DNA from: Christensenella sp. UBA4636
GTDB lineage: Bacteria > Bacillota > Clostridia > Christensenellales > Borkfalkiaceae
Assembly: GCA_002405915.1 (NCBI GenBank)
Contig: DHMS01000033.1
Location: forward strand, 45,304-53,559
Direction of reading: 5' to 3'
Length of the DNA stretch: 8,256 nucleotides
Within the stretch, counting starts at the first letter, position 1. The number at the start of each line of letters is the position of its first letter. Shown piece after piece: positions 6,196 to 8,256 of the stretch. Under the pieces are notes generated by a model, which was not told the DNA's origin, did no database searches, and saw only the letters and a program-made list of their open reading frames with translations. A program made the translations under genes and the position numbers.

Positions 6196-6438
6196 ATGAC
6201 GATAAATCAAGCGTTTTCTATAAGAGTAAGAGCGATATTGAAAGAAAAGAAGATGACGCAATACCGCCTTGAACAAGCGACGGGATTGTATCATAGCACG
6301 ATGACTTCTATTTTAGGAGCAAAGACGAAAGCTTCGAATTTTAAAAGTATGGCTTTGATTATTCGCGCTTTGGGCTACACGGTAACGGATTTTTTCAACG
6401 ACCCCGTTTTCGACCTCGACAACCTCGAAATTGAGTAA
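6196..6438 (+). CDS. Small XRE-family (Cro/C1-type) DNA-binding regulator
   Basis: This 80-residue protein is a single Cro/C1-type helix-turn-helix domain. The predicted helices are about 5-17 (AFSIRVRAILKEK), 20-28 (MTQYRLEQA), the recognition helix 32-40 (YHSTMTSIL) and 50-59 (KSMALIIRAL), followed by TVTDFFND and a short acidic tail. It has no sensor domain, so it probably acts as a dimeric repressor. The 136-bp gap to the divergent SLOG gene carries repeated motifs that suit autoregulation and control of both genes. The AGAGAG/AAGG stretch before the ATG can serve as ribosome binding site. A strong terminator follows directly. Its ligand or partner cannot be read from the sequence. Confidence 0.9.
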   Translation: MTINQAFSIRVRAILKEKKMTQYRLEQATGLYHSTMTSILGAKTKASNFKSMALIIRALGYTVTDFFNDPVFDLDNLEIE

Positions 6439-6475
6439 AAAACAGCGGCTTTCTAAAAAGAAGGTCGCTGTTTTT
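6438..6475. terminator. Bidirectional terminator between the XRE and rubrerythrin genes
   Basis: AAAAACAGCG (6438-6447) pairs with CGCTGTTTTT (6466-6475), and the inner bases 6448-6454 and 6459-6465 extend the stem with two G-T wobbles to about 17 bp around an AAAA loop. T-runs follow on both strands: TTTTT on plus, and six T on minus from the A-run 6437-6442. It ends both convergent genes. Confidence 0.9.
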
Positions 6476-6482
6476 GCTTGTT

Positions 6483-7028
6483 TTAATAGTTTTCTGCGGA
6501 AATTTCGAAATAGCTTTGCGGGTGAGCGCAAGTCGGGCAAACGTCCGGGGCTTTTGTGCCGATGACGATGTGACCGCAGTTTCTGCATTCCCAGATTTTG
6601 ACTTCGCCTTTTTCAAAGACAGCCGCCGTTTCGACGTTCTTTAAAAGCGCGCGGTATCTTTCCTCGTGGTGCTTTTCGATTGCGGCTACTAAGCGGAATT
6701 TTTTTGCAAGGTCGTTAAAGCCTTCCTCTTCGGCGGTTTTGGCGAATTCCTCGTACATGTCCGTCCATTCGTAATTTTCGCCGTCTGCGGCGGCGGAAAG
6801 GTTCTCGGCGGTCGTGCCTATGCCGTTAAGTTCCTTAAACCACATTTTTGCGTGTTCTTTTTCGTTATCCGCCGTTTTTAAGAACAAGTCGGCAATCTGT
6901 TCGTAGCCGTCCTTTTTCGCCTTAGAAGCGAAATAAGTGTACTTGTTGCGCGCCATGCTCTCGCCGGCGAAAGCTGCTTCGAGATTCTTTTCGGTTTTAG
7001 TGCCGGAATATTTTGTTTTTTCTGCCAT
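6483..7028 (-). CDS. rbr: Rubrerythrin
   Basis: Rubrerythrin is a cytoplasmic non-heme iron peroxidase that reduces hydrogen peroxide in anaerobes, taking electrons from rubredoxin or NAD(P)H-dependent partners. The 181-residue length is typical. The N-terminal four-helix ferritin-like domain carries the diiron ligands: E23 in AFAGES, E56xxH59 in NEKEHA, a glutamate in the MYEEFAKTAEEEG helix, and E118xxH121 in IEKHHEERY. The C-terminal rubredoxin-like domain has the Fe(SCys)4 site C148xxC151 and C164xxC167 (WECRNCGH and VCPTCAHP). An ideal GGAGG ribosome binding site lies 8-9 bp before the ATG, and a near-consensus promoter (7059-7087) suggests high expression. The gene is monocistronic, ending at a strong terminator. 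It marks the organism as anaerobic or oxygen-sensitive. Confidence 0.97.
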   Translation of the reverse strand: MAEKTKYSGTKTEKNLEAAFAGESMARNKYTYFASKAKKDGYEQIADLFLKTADNEKEHAKMWFKELNGIGTTAENLSAAADGENYEWTDMYEEFAKTAEEEGFNDLAKKFRLVAAIEKHHEERYRALLKNVETAAVFEKGEVKIWECRNCGHIVIGTKAPDVCPTCAHPQSYFEISAENY

Positions 7029-7058
7029 TGTTTTAATCCTCCGTATATTTGTATTAAC

Positions 7059-7087
7059 ATTATATTACTTTATGCGCCGAAAGTCAA
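7059..7087 (-). promoter_or_regulatory. Rubrerythrin promoter
   Basis: On the minus strand TTGACT (7082-7087) and TATAAT (7059-7064) are exactly 17 bp apart, almost perfect sigma-A consensus. The start would be near 7052, with a 24-base leader holding GGAGG. The -35 hexamer contains the TGA stop codon (7084-7086) of the decayed ABC transporter upstream. I see no obvious PerR-type box. Confidence 0.9.
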
Positions 7088-7690
7088 GAGAAGTTTTCGA
7101 ATTGGCTCATACAAAGTTGCGCGTAGAAGCCGCTTTTTGCGATAAGCTCGTCGTGCATGCCTTTCTCGATAACGTCGCCGTCTTTTAATACGAGAATGAG
7201 GTCGGCGTTTTTGATTGTAGAAAGTCTGTGCGCTATAACGAAGCTCGTTCTCCATTTCGTCTGTTCGTCCATGGCGCGCTGAATAACTTAGTTCGGTACA
7301 TGTATCGACGGAAGAAGCAGCTTCGTCGAGAATGAGCATGGGCGCGTTTTGTAGCATTGCCCTTGCTATCGTAAGGAGCTGTTTTTGCGTTCGTCGGCAA
7401 CCGCCCTTATCCTTAACTCATAATCGCCCACTTCAAGCGATTCGAGAGAATACGACGCCGTTTTGGTTTTCTTTTCCACAACGATTTTATCCGCAAAAGA
7501 CTTGATTTCGATGACTTCTTGTCCCGAATAGGCTTCTTCGATATAACCGTTGAGCGCGCCGAGGTCTATGCCCGCGAGCAAGCCGTCCGACATAACGTTA
7601 GCGATTTCGCCCGCTTTATCCGGTTCGATCATCGTTATAACCGAGCTTGCGATTGCTAAAATAAGCGCAAGGATAACGAAAACCACGCTC
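7084..7690 (-). pseudogene. Remnant of ABC exporter half-transporter (second subunit), with deletions, a foreign insert and a frameshift
   Basis: Pieces of a heterodimeric exporter subunit (membrane plus ATPase domains, normally about 600 residues) lie in the right order but with most of the gene missing. First comes an N-terminal membrane piece (7549-7686, FVILALILAIASSVITMI then GLLAGIDLGALN). Next is a short piece from the later membrane domain (7510-7551, NGYIEEAYSGQEVI). Then about 40 residues unlike an ABC transporter (7387-7509, ending YELRIRAVADER, Ig/FN3-like). Finally the ATPase end begins at 7387 with QKQLLTIARA, Walker B MLILDEAASSVD and, after a frameshift near 7285-7291, the H-loop region FVIAHRLSTIKNADLILV and DGDVIEKG. 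Walker A and the signature serine motif are absent, so no working ATPase can be made. The usual DTRTE after Walker B reads DTCTE. Confidence 0.85.
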
Positions 7691-7696
7691 GAACGC

Positions 7697-8107
7697 CTAC
7701 AAAGCCATTATCGGGGCTTTAATGAACATTTACAGCCCCAAAACGATTATCATTTGTATTTGAGTGATATCGTTTGTGGTGCGAGTTATAAGGCTCGGCA
7801 CCGAGAAGGACTGCATTTGTTCCTTGCTCATATCCGTTACGTTATAGAAAACCTTTTCGCGGATTGTGTAACTGAAACAGGAAGCCGTCATTGCGGCAAG
7901 ATATCCGCAGATAACGGAAAGGATTGCGCTCACGAATGTGCAAACGAGCATTTTTAAGCCGACGGTCGTTATTTCCGCCGTCGTACCCGAAGTTTTAATA
8001 AGCGAAGTAAGTTCCGTCATATAGTCGGGCAAGAGTAAAACGAAGTAAATTTGCCCGATTACGAAAACGCAACATATCCACGCCATTATTATTTCTTTCG
8101 ACCACAT
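7697..8107 (-). pseudogene. Remnant of ABC exporter half-transporter (first subunit), N-terminal part only
   Basis: About 125 codons encode the start of a type-IV ABC exporter membrane domain: two hydrophobic helices, LLPDYMTELTSLIKT, a second helix pair, then FSVPSLITRTTNDITQIQM, which matches the conserved LITR-TND-TQ block. The open frame ends with TAA (7730-7732) after IIVLGL. The same frame then continues MFIKAPIMAL to a TAG (7697-7699), where homologs from memory read LGLQMxIKAPIMAxWA; both stops therefore look like nonsense changes of Gln and Trp codons. The rest of the membrane domain and the whole ATPase domain are missing, and the other subunit's remnant begins within 15 bp. Upstream of the ATG a different frame (about 8105-8125) spells KLFKNV, a usual start for this family, so the native 5' end also seems shifted. 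No Shine-Dalgarno sequence is seen. Confidence 0.82.
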
Positions 8108-8126
8108 TTTTGAATAGTTTAATGAT

Positions 8127-8154
8127 ATATTAAAGAAAAAAATATTTTTTGCAA
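8127..8154 (-). promoter_or_regulatory. Possible relic promoter of the ABC exporter
   Basis: On the minus strand TTGCAA (8149-8154) and TAATAT (8127-8132) are 16 bp apart, upstream of the decayed exporter. It could still drive transcription into the pseudogenes, but the AT-rich context makes chance matches likely. Confidence 0.35.
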
Positions 8155-8179
8155 AAATGAAAAAAGTGCGTTAAAAGTC

Positions 8180-8208
8180 TTGCGTTATAAAGCAAAATAT
8201 GATATATT
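8180..8208 (+). promoter_or_regulatory. Promoter of the right tRNA
   Basis: TTGCGT (8180-8185) and an extended -10 TG-A-TATATT (TG at 8200-8201, hexamer 8203-8208) are separated by 17 bp. Transcription would start near 8215, about 14 bases before the tRNA. Confidence 0.75.
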
Positions 8209-8228
8209 ATTTAGGATGAAAAGTTGAT

Positions 8229-8256
8229 GCTACTGTGGCTCAGTCGGTAGAGCAGC
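8229..8256 (+). tRNA. tRNA gene, 5' part only (probably tRNA-Thr)
   Basis: The last 28 bases give acceptor GCTACTG, T8-G9, D-stem GCTC, D-loop AGTCGGTA, GAGC and the start of the anticodon stem. The acceptor and D-arm resemble bacterial tRNA-Thr (CGT-type) from memory, but the anticodon is beyond the window edge, so the identity is tentative. Confidence 0.85.

Noticed and set aside
7366..7686. Intact small membrane protein of 106 residues
   Set aside because: Its sequence is a fusion of ABC transporter pieces and an unrelated fragment, running out of frame into the ATPase remnant; it is better read as pseudogene debris.

Overview
The window looks like chromosomal DNA of an anaerobic member of the Bacillota (Clostridia-like). 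The basis is a two-domain rubrerythrin, AT-rich intergenic DNA, GGAGG-type ribosome binding sites, sigma-A promoters with TTGACT/TATAAT-like boxes and 17-bp spacers, short U-tailed hairpin terminators, an ECF-type vitamin transporter subunit and remnants of a Firmicute-style heterodimeric ABC exporter. The species cannot be resolved from the sequence.

Layout. Both edges cut through tRNA genes that point outward (minus strand at 1-22, plus strand at 8229-8256), each with a good promoter inside the window. From the left come a minus-strand CDF metal-cation transporter (219-1058), then a minus-strand operon of glmS (1745-3544) followed after 4 bp by a streptothricin-acetyltransferase-like GNAT protein (1213-1740), closed by a hairpin terminator. 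Next is a divergent pair: a short MocR-type (GntR-aminotransferase) regulator (3737-4831, minus) and an ECF S-component (4939-5454, plus). They share a 107-bp region with overlapping promoters and two inverted ATACCA boxes, which suggests a PLP-sensing regulator controlling vitamin B6 uptake. After a convergent terminator comes a second divergent pair: a SLOG-family (DUF1273/YpsA-like) gene broken by one frameshift (5500-6059, minus) and a small XRE regulator (6196-6438, plus), separated by a repeat-rich region that looks like operators. A strong bidirectional terminator separates this from rubrerythrin (6483-7028, minus).

The right end (about 7084-8107, minus) is a decayed heterodimeric ABC exporter. 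Both half-transporters are reduced to fragments by large deletions, two nonsense codons and at least one frameshift, and a piece that looks like an Ig/FN3-type domain from another gene sits in the middle. The -35 box of the intact rubrerythrin promoter overlaps the stop codon of this pseudogene.

Most of the window is ordinary housekeeping. The observations most worth checking are the MocR/ECF-S regulatory region, the XRE/SLOG module with its repeated operators and frameshift, the glmS-GNAT coupling, and the chimeric ABC remnant. I do not see convincing evidence for a wholly new system.
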